Below are positions 31,936 to 44,688 of a DNA stretch of 64,000 nt, one piece after another; position 1 is the stretch's first letter, and every line of letters begins with the position of its first letter. Source of the stretch: Cavia porcellus (Eukaryota > Chordata > Mammalia > Rodentia > Caviidae). Under the pieces are notes generated by a model, which worked only from the letters and a program-made list of their open reading frames with translations, was not told the DNA's origin and searched no databases. The stretch is from NCBI RefSeq assembly GCF_034190915.1, contig NW_026947485.1, positions 36,283,519 to 36,347,518 of the forward strand. Reading direction: 5' to 3'. The position numbers and the translations under genes are program-made.

Positions 31936-33439
31936 ATATCCACACATGTACATACACAGATATATGCATGCTGACTATAAACACTCTCCCAAATGTATTG
32001 GTAGCTTGAACGTTCTACGATAATTGTGCAATAGAAAATAAGCACTTATTATACTGTGTTAGTGGTGCTGCCTTTGAATACAAAGGACAGCATATCATTG
32101 CCAACCATTCTGATAGCAATAACAATGATTGCAGACCATGTCAATACTCTCTCTTTCTTATTAATGTGCTGATGCTGTAGCAATCTCCATTTCCAAAATG
32201 CCACACATAGCAATTTTTAAATCTTGATCTTTTTGCCAAAATTGAATATGTATGCTTGAGGTGAAGGGCCTATCAGGACTGGGGGACTCTACTACTGAGA
32301 TTTTATGAATGGGTCTCACCTGGCCCCCTCTCAAGTGTTTGAACAACTGTCCTCATTTTATCCAAGAAGCTACTGAGCACAGCATGCATTGTGACAGGTT
32401 GAAGCCAGTTACAGTAGGATCAGGGATTCTTGTATCTACATTATGTGCTCCTCCACTGGGCAAATATTACTTAGGAAGGCAAAGCGAACGATCAGAAGAG
32501 ACTCCTACTCCAGCCCACGTTGGCATTGTTCTGACCTCAGAGGTGAGCGGGGCTCCTAACTCTCTTCCTGGTTTATTTTCTTAAGGTGTCAGGAAAAAAG
32601 ACACAAGTCTGGAATAATTAGAAAGAGCTTCTAGAGGTCTGTCCTGTGCCTTGTCCAGAGAATCTCCTGGCTTCCTTTTTTCTCCATTCTCTGCATTTTC
32701 TTGTTCTCTATCACTTTTGTTCTTTTGGTTTTTTTCTCCCTCAAAGCAAACAAATAGATTTAAGTATGAATAACTGAGAAAAATTGGAATGGCTAAATTC
32801 TGGGGGGACTAATAGGAAGCCTGGGAAGTAGAGGGGAGGTGATGGGATGGTGGTGGTGTCCCTTGAGCTCCTGCCCTACAGGGGTTGCATGCTCCAGGGC
32901 CAGGGGCCCACAGTGCTGTGTGACTGCTTGGTTGATTCTGGGCCCTGCCCAAGGCTCCTGTGCTCTCTGCTAAAGCCTCAGCCCTGGACAAATGTGAAGA
33001 CTTCTGAAAGTTCTTTGTTCAGATATTATTTGTTAGACCAACTCCAAATAATGAGCATGGGTAAAGTAGAATACAGGTTGGTGGTGTAAATTCTTGGTCT
33101 TATTACTATCTAGCCAGAGGTTACTGGGTTGTGTTTCCCATTATAATGTCATTTGAAGTTTAAATAGTAGTTTTTGAATAAAAGAGGTTTTGATCAAATT
33201 TGAGAAAGCTACATAATTTCCTCTCTGAAATTCACTCTACAGAAGTATATTAAAGTATTAGAGAAATCTAGCATTGGATTCTTTGTTTGCATTTGAGTGC
33301 TCCCAACTTTTTGACCATGAGACCCCAGTTTGGATCACCTTTCTATTTTTCTTCTTATTTGTAGAACTCTTCCCCAGGTTCATGATTGAGGAAAGCATTG
33401 GGATATGTAGCTCTGTTCCCTGTCTCATATCTTTAAGAA
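31936..33439. other. unique sequence, nothing recognised
   Basis: About 1.5 kb without a named element or a gene I can defend. Confidence 0.45.
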
Positions 33440-33655
33440 CGCTTGATTAGACTGGGGATGTGAGTTTGAGTCCTGTCTTCTGCTTGTGCCAGCTATGAGA
33501 GCTTGCAGGAATCTCTGAGCTTCAATTTCCTCATCAATAACAAGGAAAAAGCAAATTAACTCTGGACTGGCATGCCTTGCTGTATGTAACTTGCCCAGCA
33601 CAGTGCTTAAAACTCAAGAGTTGCTCTAATATCTTGTATTAAAAGTGATTATAAA
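33440..33655 (+). mobile_element. MIR SINE
   Basis: AGACTGGGGATGTGAGTTTG, AGTCCTGTCTTCTGCTTGTG, CCAGCTATGAGAGCTTGCAG, CTTCAATTTCCTCATCAATA, then GCCCAGCACAGTGCTTAAAA and a weak end. The order is that of a long MIR copy. Confidence 0.72.
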
Positions 33656-35599
33656 TACAACCACAGTAGATAAAATTACCTTGCAGCTAAGTGGAACAGA
33701 TTTAGATCATCCTGGAAATGAAAGTCTCTAGCCCAGCTTTCTATAACTGTCAGTAACCTGATCTCCTGCCCTGTCTTTAACCTTGGCAGTGGGAAGTTGT
33801 TACCAATCATTCTTTTAGTTCACTGGTGTTGGGATCAAGGCCATTTTCCTTTAAGGTATGGCTCCTGTGCCAGGTACATCAGCATGGCCTGAAGTCATGA
33901 CCTAACTCAACTTACTGAGATGTGTGTCTGGGGTTGAAGACCAGCCATTGGGTTATACACGTTCCCCAGCTGATGTTAATGTTTGCTAAGGTGTGAAAGA
34001 CACTGCTCCACAGAATTTTCTTCCAAGCATGTCATTCCCCAAGCATCTTCTGACATTTTAAGTCTGCCCTCTCTCCTTTTTACCATCTCCCAGCAGAGTT
34101 GTACAGTCTTATTTCCTGGTTTCCTGGGGGTGTGAGTAGGTTGTTTGAAGTCAGGATAGTGACATTTTTTGAGCCTGGCAGCCCTTCGTATTTAAGGTCT
34201 GATCTGGGGGATGAAGCACCGCTCACATCACCTGCTCACTCCATGACTCACGGCACAACTCTGAGCAGGTTCTCTGATCCAGTCCTCTGTGCCAGGGACA
34301 GGCTGGTTGAGCCAAGAGGGCCAGGAGATTGCAGTGCAGGAAAAACAAACTCTTGGGGGAGGAGTGTTGGATAAATATGCCTCCTACTTATCACCACTGG
34401 GGCCTGGTGCTGCCCTCCACACATGACCACCAGGCTGCAAATTCCACAGGCTGCTATCTGCGGGGAGTTGGACGATGGATACCAACTGTCAGGAGGGTTA
34501 TTTCTTTGGTATTTTGGCTCATTAAAAAAGTTATCTGTAATTCCCAGAAGCCCCAAGGGGAGGGGCTGCTTCTACTTCTGGAATCCCATCTGGGGCCTGT
34601 TTCAGCAATTCCCAACTAATTCTCAAGCTATAAGCAAGTCAGCACTGCTAGATTATGTATGAACCCTGTCTTGGAGTGTGGGACAGGGAGGGGAGAGGGT
34701 TGTGGCTGTGTCCAAGATTATGTTTTCCATTAGTAAAGGTCACGCAAGAATTAAATAATTAGCCCCTACCTAAGGGCATTGAAATTTAGAGATGTTTTAC
34801 AGACTAAGACACTTGGATACTGTCTTTCATTGTTCTTACAATTTGCAGGTACTATGAATTGTTCTCCGTTCTAACTTTGGCTTTGTTGTTGGTGATTTGT
34901 GATCTTGGGAAGGATTATTTCTTCATTCCTCTTTTTGCTCTTCAAGAAAAACCAATTTGGCTGATGTTAATCATGCTTTGATGCTATGCGGTCGCTGGGT
35001 ACATATCTAGGGGTAGATGCACAGCCCTGTTCTGGAATAGCCCACAGTTTAGAGACAAATGCATCTGCAGAGGACTACAGAAGAGAATTATGGCTTCCAT
35101 GGTGGTACTCTATAGTTCAGAGGGGAACAGAAGGCGGCAGAGTCACTGATGCTGTGGAGAAAGGACCACTTCCTGGGAAAGCCTTTGCATGCTGCCTCCA
35201 TTTCTTTCTCCCCTTTAGGAGCTTTGGAAAAGCTGGATGTGTCAAGCTGGTCCCAGTTCTCTTACATCTTAGGTTCTCACGGTAAGAAGACACATGCTAG
35301 GTTGTCTGGTTGAATCATTCTTTGTGTGCTCATATATTTCTCCTATCACACCCGCCCACCCTTGCCCTCGTGACACTCCCGACAGGTGTGCACCCTGCTT
35401 CTGTTTGAACATTTCCGCTGTGACAAATATCTATTATAAACAAGAACTTCAGAAATTCTAAACAAGAGAACAAGCCCACATTTCAGAATTGTGGCTGCCA
35501 TTTTTGTTTTAAGTAGACTAAGTGTCACTAGTGATGTACACTTGGGTGGAATTCCAAATTTCGGTGCTTAAAAGACTATCAGAGAGAGATGGGTCTTTT
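33656..35599. other. unique sequence, about 1.9 kb
   Basis: No transposon or gene recognised. 34180-34650 is GC-balanced and looks undecayed. TGTAATTCCCAGAAGCCCC at about 34536-34554 partly resembles a ZNF143-type motif, but I do not call it. Confidence 0.4.
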
Positions 35600-35715
35600 T
35601 AATAATGTGAATCATTCTGACCTTTATTCCTTAACTCCGTGTTATACATGAGTGTGCTGAGATCCAGAGAAATGAATCAACTGGTTCAAATTAATATTTG
35701 CTTTGGCTGCTACCC
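35600..35715 (-). mobile_element. MIR fragment
   Basis: Reverse MIR core: GAATCATTCTGACCTTTATT, then GAGTGTGCTGAGATCCAGAG, AAATGAATCAACTGGTTCAA. Moderately diverged. Confidence 0.5.
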
Positions 35716-36842
35716 ATGAAACTTCTTGGAATGTCTGGAGGATTTTCAGGGAATGGGGAGTGTCGGCACACTGATCCTATAGTCCAGAATGGGCAGAGAC
35801 TCTAGAAGAAGTACACTCCCAGAGAGGAGCAGGAAAGGCCTGAGACAACGTGCCTTCTCCCTGAACACAGTGTTCTCCAAGACTTGTTTCCTGTCAGAGA
35901 GATTAACATTAACCAATATCTCAAGAAATGATCTCCCAGAATGTGGCATGTGCCAGCCTCATGCCAGAGGTGATAAGAAGCTAGAACTCTGCTTTAAACA
36001 TTTCTACTCCTTATTCTAGGGCATGTCACCAGTTCCAAAATGGGAACAATAGCATTTTCAAGGCTTTGGAACCTCCGACCTCTGGCACAAGAGCAAAGAA
36101 TCATTTCTGCCACGTGAGACAGTGAGCCATAACAATTAGTGCTCATTTCTAGGTGCCGTCAGGACTCTGGAGGATAGCTTAAGTGCTTCTGACAGAAACA
36201 AGATAATTGGGGAACACTGTGGATGGTTCCACCAGGAGCTCGTGGTGGTGAGATGGGGGATGGAGGCTCCTGGGTACTGTTCTTCCCTGTCTCTCAGTAT
36301 TCAAGGAACAGCACTGTGTTAGCACAAGTGAGCAAATTGCTCCAAAAGCCCCTAGCAGCCTCCCTCACACTGCAGCACGGGCCTCCTCCTCCTGACACCC
36401 AGGGGTACCTCTCTAAGGTTGAAGCATGTTTGCCTTCTCTCTTCTGTAGTCCAAGGCTTTATTGTGAAAAACAGCCTTTCTAGCCACCTGGACTCTCTCC
36501 TCTGAGCCCCAGGCCTCCTGCATACCAGTCATTACTGCTGGCCATATTTCCCATTTACAGACAGCTCCTAGAAAGCAAAGTGGTTTTCAAATAGAAAAGT
36601 ACTCCTGCTGCTTCCACGCTGGTGGGCACTGAAGGCAGGGGGAAATCAAAGGGTGTCTCTGAAGTACGGAGTAGAGAGGGAAAATCTGCCTCTGCCACTG
36701 CCGTGGGGTACTGCGCAGGTGAGGTGCTGCACCCTCTCCTGGGCATAGCTCTGTGTGCACACCATGGGGATGGGAGGAGAGAGCTGTGCATCTCAGTTGT
36801 CTCACCTGTCAGAGGAAGTGGGCTCTGCAGCCCTCTCTTTGC
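35716..36842. other. unique sequence, possible conserved block
   Basis: No element named. 36005-36225 (GGGCATGTCACCAGTTCC, CATAACAATTAGTGCTC, GAAACAAGATAATTGGGG) looks undecayed and might be conserved; inference only. Confidence 0.35.
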
Positions 36843-37031
36843 TTTATTTTTCTTTCTTTTTATTCTGCTTTAGAGCTTGAAGAAGGCTGTGTGTGCGGGA
36901 AAGCTCCAGGCTCATCAGAAAGCATGTTCTGTCTGTGCCATCTTGAGAGAGTGTATGAAAAAGAAGCAAAGGGCATTTGGCTTGCAAAAATGATCTTTAG
37001 GATTGAATTGAAATCATTTGAAACAGTTTAA
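36843..37031 (+). other. possible non-coding exon (weak)
   Basis: A long pyrimidine run, TTATTTTTCTTTCTTTTTAT then TCTGCTTTAG, ends at 36872 and is a good splice acceptor by eye. The next about 158 bases stay open in one frame (AGCTTGAAGAAGGCTGTG on), but the peptide has no known family. Equally likely a chance T-rich stretch. Confidence 0.2.
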
Positions 37032-37160
37032 GTGGGAGGAAGAGAGGACTCGTGTATTTTTGGGTCTGGGTCTTTTCCAACTGGGTCTCAGTAAAAGGCT
37101 ACCAAGCTTCTAGTTTATTACACTGTCTCATATGCACTAGTTTCCTAAATAGCCTCTCAT
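37032..37160. other. unique sequence
   Basis: No element recognised. Confidence 0.35.
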
Positions 37161-37246
37161 AGGAGAGAGGGTAGAAGGGAGGGAGTGAGGGAGAGAGACA
37201 CTGAGAGAGGGAGGAGGGAAAGAGAAAGAGAGGGAGGGAGAGAGAC
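37161..37246. repeat. GGGA/GAGA purine-rich tract
   Basis: About 86 bases, nearly all purine on the plus strand, built of GGGA, GAGA and GGAGG words with only a few pyrimidines. A triplex-capable low-complexity tract. Confidence 0.85.
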
Positions 37247-38189
37247 TGTCCTCTTGTCTCATAGAGACATCTAGGGAATATAGTACAGATTTTTTTTTCC
37301 CTGTGTTTTGTTTTGTACAAAATTCATGAATCTGGGAGAGGAGTTTTTGCAGCATTCATGTTTGATGAAGAAAGCAGTTCAGGCCAGAGAAGTTTCCATA
37401 AGCAAACACTGCCAAAGGCAGGATTCAGCCTTTCCACAGTAAAGAGGCAAGTAATTAACTCTGCCGCTCCAAGGTGGACCTGGTGGGACACAGAGAAGCA
37501 CGTGGAGGCCCTAGGTGGGACCAGATTGGCCAATGGTCCATCAGTGTCTTTTCTAAAACAGCTGAAGGGACAATTTCTTCTGATTCCAAACCCAGACAAA
37601 AGGCATAGGTAGACTGGCTAGAATCAAAGGTGATGGGTGCCATAGCTCCCTGCAGGATGGAAATTTGGGTTGAAGAGGGATGTTTCTTAACATTGATGGA
37701 TCAGTCTCTGGAAAAATGGTTATCATGAAGTCAATCACTTTTGAGTAGGAATCTAACAGTAGCAATTTTATTTTCTTATGGTTTCTTCTTGCTTGAAGTG
37801 TCTTGCCTAGCATCACTGTTTATAGTCTCTGAGTATGAAGGCCCTTCAAAGTCCTGCAAAGCAGGGATTTGGGAGAGCTGAGTGGTGTGGAAAGGAGGAG
37901 TAGCAGCTACTTAGCTGGGAAGCAGTGGGTGCAGGGACTTATTTCAGCATGTTGCTCCTGTGTGGAGCATAGCAGATGCAAACAGTATCCTCCTTTCCTG
38001 TGTCCATGGCTGATTCTGTATTGCCTCATGAAACAAAGGATAATTTCCCCCTTTGCATGAAACTCTAAGGACTTTTCAGCAAACTTTGTCCAGTCCCTGA
38101 GCCCATGCTGACGTCCCTGATGATGATGGGTGATGCCTCTTGGCATCTCCCAGCTCTTTACGGTCTCCAAAGCTGCAATGCTTTTAAAT
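37247..38189. other. unique sequence, nothing recognised
   Basis: Overlapping frames of 87-99 codons on both strands at 37313-37816, none recognisable. Confidence 0.4.
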
Positions 38190-38345
38190 CATTGTCTGTA
38201 TTTGATTCTTAACAGCAGAACTGTAGGGCAGGCACTGTAGGTCTGGCTGCTCCTAGCTGACAGATGAGGAAGCTGTGGCTAGGGGGCGGTTCAGGCATTT
38301 TTCTGTGGTCAGGCCTCCAGAACTGGGATTCAACCCCTGCATCCA
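38190..38345 (-). mobile_element. MIR SINE fragment
   Basis: Reverse MIR: TTGATTCTTAACAGCAGAAC, GCTGACAGATGAGGAAGCTG, TGGCTAGGGGGCGGTTCAGG, then CCAGAACTGGGATTCAACCC. The end is the reverse B-box and 'CTCTGCC' region. Confidence 0.68.
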
Positions 38346-38419
38346 CCCTTTTTATCAAGGGATGCCTTGAACTGGAAGGAAGGATTTTCCTGATCCCTTT
38401 GATTCCCATTAACTATCTT

Positions 38420-39020
38420 CCTTTCTAAATTTCACGCAAGGTCTCTGTCACTTTGTACTTTCACTCCAGCAATTCTCATGCAATGGCATGCCTTTTCCTC
38501 CTCCCGACTGAACAGGATATGCAGTCTCTGACCGCAATATCTTTCCCATCCTTTTTTTTTTTTTTAAATCTGTTCTAGGAGCTATTTCTAAGAACAAATC
38601 AAATGTCACGTCCTCCAAGAAGGATTTTCTAATCTATCCCTTTTTTCGCCTTGTTTCCTGAATGGACCAAATCTTTCCTTTCCCTGGAATACTGCTGGTT
38701 CTTCCACCATGTCTGTGCTGGTGTAAGTCACACTGAGTTATGGTTATTTAATCAACTTTATATTCTTCTTATTAGATTCTTTTCACCTCTGACTTTTACT
38801 ACTGAGGGCTAAACTCAGAGATTTTGTGATCATCCCAGCCCTTTTTTGTTTTTTTATTTTGTGACAAGTTCTTGATAAGTCACAAAGTTGTCTAGGCTGA
38901 GCTCATATCTGCAATCCTTCTGACTCGGCCTTCCAGAATTCTTACTAGATTCTGTGTAATATCTTTTGGGGAAGACATATTCTTTTCAGGTCCCTAGTGC
39001 CACACAGTGAATGTGCACAT
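38420..39020 (+). mobile_element. L2 LINE 3' region, split by B1-dID
   Basis: Left part (38420-38765) reads CAATGGCATGCCTTTTCCTC, AACAAATCAAATGTCACGTC and CTCCAAGAAGGATTTTCTAA, the L2 'AAATGTCACCTCCTC..AAGGCCTTCCC' block. Right part (38954-39020) reads ATTCTTTTCAGGTCCCTAGT and GCCACACAGTG, the 'TATCCCCAGTGCCTAGCACAGTG' block. The two halves lie in correct order either side of the SINE. Confidence 0.72.
38766..38953 (-). mobile_element. B1-dID dimer SINE with 15-bp target duplications
   Basis: Flanked by TTCTTATTAGATTCT (38766-38780) and TTCTTACTAGATTCT (38939-38953), one mismatch in 15. Inside, in reverse: ID half (TACTGAGGGCTAAACTCAGA, TCATCCCAGCCCTTTTTT), linker, B1 half (TTGTGACAAGTTCTTGATAA, GTCTAGGCTGAGCTCATATC, CTTCTGACTCGGCCTTCCAG). 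Confidence 0.88.
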
Positions 39021-40679
39021 TGTACTGCTGCTCCACTACTTCTGATGGAGGCACATACATCTTGATGAACCCATTGAAAGACAAAAAAAAAAAAAAAAAT
39101 CATTAATTCAAAAATGTATTTAAATGCAACTAATCTACCAAACTTTCATTTTATCCTAGCCTACCTTCAACATGCTCAGAACAATTACATTAGCCTGTAT
39201 TGGAGAAAATCCTGTCACACAAAGCCTACTTCACAGTAACATGTTGAGGATTTCCTGTAATTTATTGAATACCTTATTGAAGGTGAAAAACAGAATGACC
39301 AAGTATACTTTCACACTTATAAAGTAAAAAATATCTAAGTCAAAGCGTTATAATTTGGGGACTGTGCATGTTTGCTTTTGATGAATGGAATTGGGAGTAA
39401 GGAATACAGTCCCCATGGTATCATCCTTGAGACACCAGAGCTTTCCACCTTCTTGGGGGACAGTTGGCATCTACATCCTTCAGGAGTGTCTCTGTGAGTT
39501 TAGTAATGTTTTCTTGAATCCACCTGAGAACTTTGGAGTTGGAAGAAGGATTGAAATTGCTACAGATTGAACAAAGGCAAGAATGGAGGTAATAAGGATG
39601 ATGTATAAGTGAATCCTGAGAAGTTCTCCAGTTTTCCCTGCAGGCTGACCTTTCCCACCTTGTTCCGGGTCACCTCTGCTGAGACTTTCTGCTCTGGAAA
39701 TCAGAACTCAGATTGGGCAGAGCCTTGCCTTGCCTTTGTTGGTCCTTTCCCCCCCACACTAAGCACATTGTCTGTCAGAATCTTTCTCTGACACCGAGAA
39801 AAGGACAGAGAGCTTGTTCCAGGGTAGGAAAGATGGCTAGAATTATTATCTATCACCTATTACTCACCTCATGTTTTGGGGGATATTTTTTCCTCTGTAG
39901 AAAGCTGAAACATTTTTTATGAATTTCAGGATATCTGTTGGCACTGATAATAAAATTGGTAGGTAAAAAACTACATTCATGTTCTGTGTTTGTGCCAGAG
40001 TTTCACACAGATCCATTTTGGTAATCAGAGCATTTCTGTTTGTTTTGGGGGTAAGGTTTATGAAGTAGGAGTTTGGCAGAGGTAGAAGTGATGGTTAGAG
40101 CTCAAGGGTTTAGCAAGGGGTGATCCCTTGGCAATAGAGAGAGAAGACTCAGAACCAACACCAGTTCCCATAACCCACTGGGTCTCTGGTGTGTTTAGCT
40201 CTGCAGATTTCTGATGGATGCATTCTGATGCCCACCAGTAACTTCTAATTAAGAGCTGTTCACCCTCATCTTCCCTCCAGCCTTTGCTGGCTCAGGCTTA
40301 GCATCTCCCAACAGCTCTCTTTGACATACTGCTTGCTTTGTGAAGGCGCCTGTCTTGTGGTATTAAGGCACAGTGGATCAGCCCCTCAGAACTGAGAGGA
40401 AGACCTCCAGATAGAATTGCATGTGACAGGAGAGATGTATTCATCAACTTCAGCAGCTCATAATGAACACAATTGCCTAGTACTAATGAGAACCTTAAGG
40501 AGTTAGCCATGGATTAAAGCTATGTATGTAACCTTTCAAAGGCAGATGCCCCCCTAATAAATCACATGTTGAAACTCATCACTTAACCCTGTGTCCAAGA
40601 CTGGGACAGGCTCCATCTTCAATGTGGGAATAAACAGGAGCCAAGCTGCCATCTTGGTTTGGCCAAGGTCAGCATGAAA
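39021..40679. other. unique sequence with an A17 tract
   Basis: An A homopolymer at about 39082-39099 is not attached to a SINE. Otherwise no gene or repeat recognised over about 1.7 kb. Confidence 0.4.
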
Positions 40680-40935
40680 TGACTTGAGATTATTCTCTGA
40701 TGTTCAGCACTGTGGGCTGCTGGATGCAGCAGTGAAATCAATCCCAGCTGTGGGCTGGAGGGTCCCCCTCCCCCAAACTGGCCACCTGAGCCTCAGGTTG
40801 AAATCATCTCTTATATCCCCATTAAACCCTTGTTCCCTACCACATGGGAGAATTTAAAGGGAAAATGAGATTTTATTAAAGCCAGGGGACCTCCCCAGCA
40901 GAACAGAAAGCCTAATAAGAGCTGTTAGGGTTTCT
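40680..40935. promoter_or_regulatory. candidate conserved block
   Basis: Undecayed-looking sequence with CAGTGAAATCAATCCCAGC, CCATTAAACCCTTG, GAGATTTTATTAAAGCC and AGCCTAATAAGAGC. TAAA/TAAT words are frequent and no repeat is present. Enhancer role is inference. Confidence 0.3.
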
Positions 40936-41619
40936 TATCTTGGATGAAAGTTTCCTATTTTCTCAGATTCTTTTTTTTTTATTTCCATTCCCTCACCCCT
41001 CTATATCCTCTATAATGTCTTATTACTTGGATAAAAACCAAAAAAAAAAAAAAAAAGGAAGAAAATAAAAACAGTAGCTAAACTATCCAGCAGCTCCCTC
41101 CTCATGAAGGCCTTATAGTTTTGAGTGTATATGTTTTAAAGTCTGAACACAGTGATTTCAAAAGGTGCCAGAGAGTCAGAGCAGTAATGCAATCTGAATT
41201 TCTGAAGGAAAATAAGACAAGCTACAAAGCAATATGTGGATCTGTGCCTCTGGCATCAAGAGGTGCCAATGCCCAGGTGTCCCCTGTTTCTATCATCTAG
41301 GACTAGGGGCCTGACCTAGCCTTAGCAGCAGTGTGAGAAGCACTGAGCCCACGTGCTGTCTCTTCCTTTGCTTTTCTTTGGACTTCCCCAGGCCTTGGTG
41401 TGAACATTATAAGACTGATTCAGGGCAATCACTAGGTCATTTGCAACAGTATTCCTAGAGTCTCTGGTGTCTGTTGGGGATGAAATAAATTTGACTATAA
41501 AATTTAGCCATACACTCATGGGGAGTCAGGCCTGGTCCCACCTGCTTTGCAGGTCTTCTCATTCTTTCTCTTGGTTGGCCACACTGTGTCTTGGCCACCC
41601 ATAGTACATAGTAGTACTG
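40936..41619. other. unique sequence with T and A tracts
   Basis: T10 at about 40971-40980 and an A run at 41040-41056; no SINE body. No gene seen. Confidence 0.4.
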
Positions 41620-41750
41620 CCCATGCAGGATGGGGATAAAGATATTTATTAACCATATAATATTTTGAAGCTTTAACAGGAATAATGGATGCTAGACCTT
41701 AGAAAAGTGCCTGTCAGAGAATAAGCACTCAATAAATCTTATTATATCAC
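41620..41750 (+). mobile_element. MIR 3' half
   Basis: ATGGGGATAAAGATATTTAT-like core, then AAAAGTGCCTGTCAGAGAAT, AAGCACTCAATAAATCTTAT. The 3' end is clear. Confidence 0.65.
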
Positions 41751-41869
41751 AGGCACCATATTAAAGCATTTTGCTAGTAGATGCTTCAGAGATATAAGTT
41801 TCCATAGTGCTCCCTGGGATCTCTATGCAAACCCTCTGCTGAGACCACAAGCACTGAGTATTTTTTTTT

Positions 41870-41975
41870 ATTCTCCCATGTTTCCCTAGCTATGGGTGAG
41901 AAAGTTGAAGCTTTCTAGAAGTTGAACATCACACTGTGGGTCAGTGACAGAGCCTGGATTCTATGCATGAGATGT
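41870..41975 (-). mobile_element. MIR fragment
   Basis: Reverse MIR: ATGGGTGAGAAAGTTGAAGC, AACATCACACTGTGGGTCAG, TGACAGAGCCTGGATTCTAT. Confidence 0.58.
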
Positions 41976-44688
41976 TTATCCAGTGGCTATCACTGTTTAT
42001 GTCAGGTACTCTTTATGTGTTGGGAATTTGAATATCTGTGGGTTTGATTCTAAAAGCCTCTTTATAACTCATTCTGCAGGCTTCTGAGGTAAATATAACA
42101 GAGGGGAGCAGCCACATCTCTTGCCTTGAGGGTGTGGGAGTACAGAGAAGCACATTGTTTGGTTTAGGAACTTTTGCTTCTACCTCAAGCCTCCAGCCAT
42201 AGCTGAGTGGCCATCGCTGAGACAAGGTTCTGCCATCAGCCTCTCTGTGCTTCAGGGAAAGGAGATGTCCAGATATCCAGAGGCACCTTCAGTGAAGAGG
42301 AAACTGCTGGGGTAGAGAGGGTGTAGAACATACTGTGTATGCATGCAGTGTGATGATGCTGGTTACTACGCAGTTTGGTCTGGGGAAATGAAAACTCGAC
42401 CACTTAAAGTTATCATCTCCTACTTGGCTTTGCCATTCCTTTCTACTTTTCTTGGGTAGAAAATATAAGTTCTGCTGGCTGGTGCTATGCCTCTGCTTAA
42501 TGCCCTGAAGCACTAGCACAGTGCCACATGGCATGACACTTGATCTGCTTTTCAAAACATTCCCGTGTGCCAGTCACAGTCAGTCACTATGAGCATGGCA
42601 ATAGGGACCTGGGCCATGAATTGAGTGATAAGAGATAAGAGGTAAATTAGTACAATAAAAATACAAGCATCCATCTAAGGGCAATTGTCAACAATGATTA
42701 GACAGAGTGGTGACAGATGATCAAAAGATTGTGTCTTTTTGGTATTGAAAGGTGTGATGGCAGGTTCTCACATCCAGATGAACACACCTCCTCACTCAAG
42801 TTTCATCAGTCTGTGTACATGGACTGGGAAACTTCAGTGTCTGCGAGTGTCCTGCAGTATGTACACATGTGGGATGGGAAGCAGATCAAAGAGGCCCCAC
42901 CGTGGCTGTGATGAGGGAGTTCCTGTCCCTTGTGCCTTCTGTTTAATTCCCTTCTGCCTAGGACTGCTGTGACAACTGTCACCACCAACCCACCCCAATG
43001 TAAGGCCTCTACCTGGGTGCCCGTCTCTCCACCAGGCTCACTATGACTTTGCTTCAGCCATGGGGCCTCCAGATGCTCCATTTTTTTAGACTAAACCTGC
43101 ACCCCAAGGCTTCCCCTGTGAATTCCTCCCATCTGAAAGATGCCAAGGTCCTCAGTTGCAAAGGCCTCCAGAAGTGATTCACAGTCAGGAGAGACAGGAA
43201 GCCCGGTAGGACTCTGAAGTCTGGAAAAAATAGTGAAGGTGGTGGGATCACTTGTACTGAGGACCCCACAGCCATCCTAGAGGGACTCTTCGAGCCATTT
43301 CTGGCCAATTTCTTCCTTGCCCACTGAGATAGTTCTGGTCTCACGTTCCTAATTCTTTCCTTCCCTAGTTTCTGCACCCTGTGTATATACAACGTGGAAT
43401 TAAAGAAATAAACCCATGGTTCTTGTTTGCTCCTCTCCCTTCTCTATGCCAACATCAGCATCACACACATTTGCAATCTAATCTTCATCTGGTGGCATGC
43501 CCTTCCCCTCCCCTCTTCCTCTTCTGGGATTTCTTTTCTACTCTTCTGATTTCCTTCCACTTCTGCCTTGGCTCTGCCTACTGTGTGGCCATTCATATGC
43601 AGCAAACACTAACCCAGGCACTCATATGAACTGTGCACCCCAGCTCTCACCCACTGTGGGCATTGAGCATCCTTGTTGGAGACCCTTAAGGCAAAAGTGA
43701 GGTCTCAACCCCTGGGAAATATTATGCACAGTAAATCCCAGAGTTAACCAAAATTCTATGTCAGGGGAATGCTCTTAAATCAGCTTTGTTGATAAGTCTG
43801 ACAAAGTGAGTCTTACCCACCTTTGACCCAGATATATAGTGCAAAGCATTAGAAACGACACACAAAAATACTGTAGAGGAATGACTTTTGCTTTTATAGT
43901 TACCTTGAAACGGTGAGTAGTACAGTACAAATGCAAATAAACTTTTACAATTAGTTACCTTAAAATGGTGGTGTAGGGCAGTTCAGGCACATAGGGGATT
44001 GCCTGGAGTGAGCTGACAAGAAGACAGTCACTAACTGGAGGAGGGAGGATAGGGTAGAGTCATCTATGATGAGTAAAGAGAGCTCCTATCCAGACACACT
44101 GGGTCATTTTGTCAAGAGTGTAGGCAGGATTGAATCCATCAAAAAACCTGTGTCATAAACATCAGGTGTGAGTAAAATTCCATTTCCCCCTCTATCTCCT
44201 ATTGCTGATGATCTTTCAGCTTCACCCATTCTCACCTGCTCTCCCTCCTCCAGTCAGTAACCATTCTGCTGTGCTGCAAGCACGCAGCAGCACAACTGTG
44301 ACCATGTCAGGCAGACACGTGAGCTACTTATGCAATGTGTTTGCATCTATGATCATTCCTATCTCGAGATCTGTTGTATCTGTGAAAATTCACAACTTGA
44401 ATGTTCACAATCCGGGCTTATGGTATTTTCAAGATATAGTTCTGCCTAAAGGCAGGGGATGGCCTGGCTTAGTCAACCAGCAACATCTAGGGCTGCAGCA
44501 AAATGGGCAGAAGGGACAAGAGGGCTGAGTCATCAGGACCCAAGGAAAGCATTTGCTCACGGCTTTTCTGAGTGAATTCCTTACACCCAGGAATGTATTT
44601 ATGTTCTCTTATATGATGTGATATGAGAAAAAAATGAAAATAGGCAAACCACACACCCAGAATTCAGGACAGTTGGCACCACTAAATA
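41976..44688. other. unique sequence, about 2.7 kb
   Basis: No transposon or gene recognised. Frames up to 112 codons at 43054-43392 and 108 codons at 44202-44528 have no family. 42560-42700 may hold a very old L2 scrap (GTGCCAGTCACAGTCAGTC), not callable. Confidence 0.4.

Noticed and set aside
34530..34560. ZNF143-like promoter motif (AATTCCCAGAAGCCCC)
   Set aside because: Partial match only, with no CpG island, TSS-like context or downstream exon.
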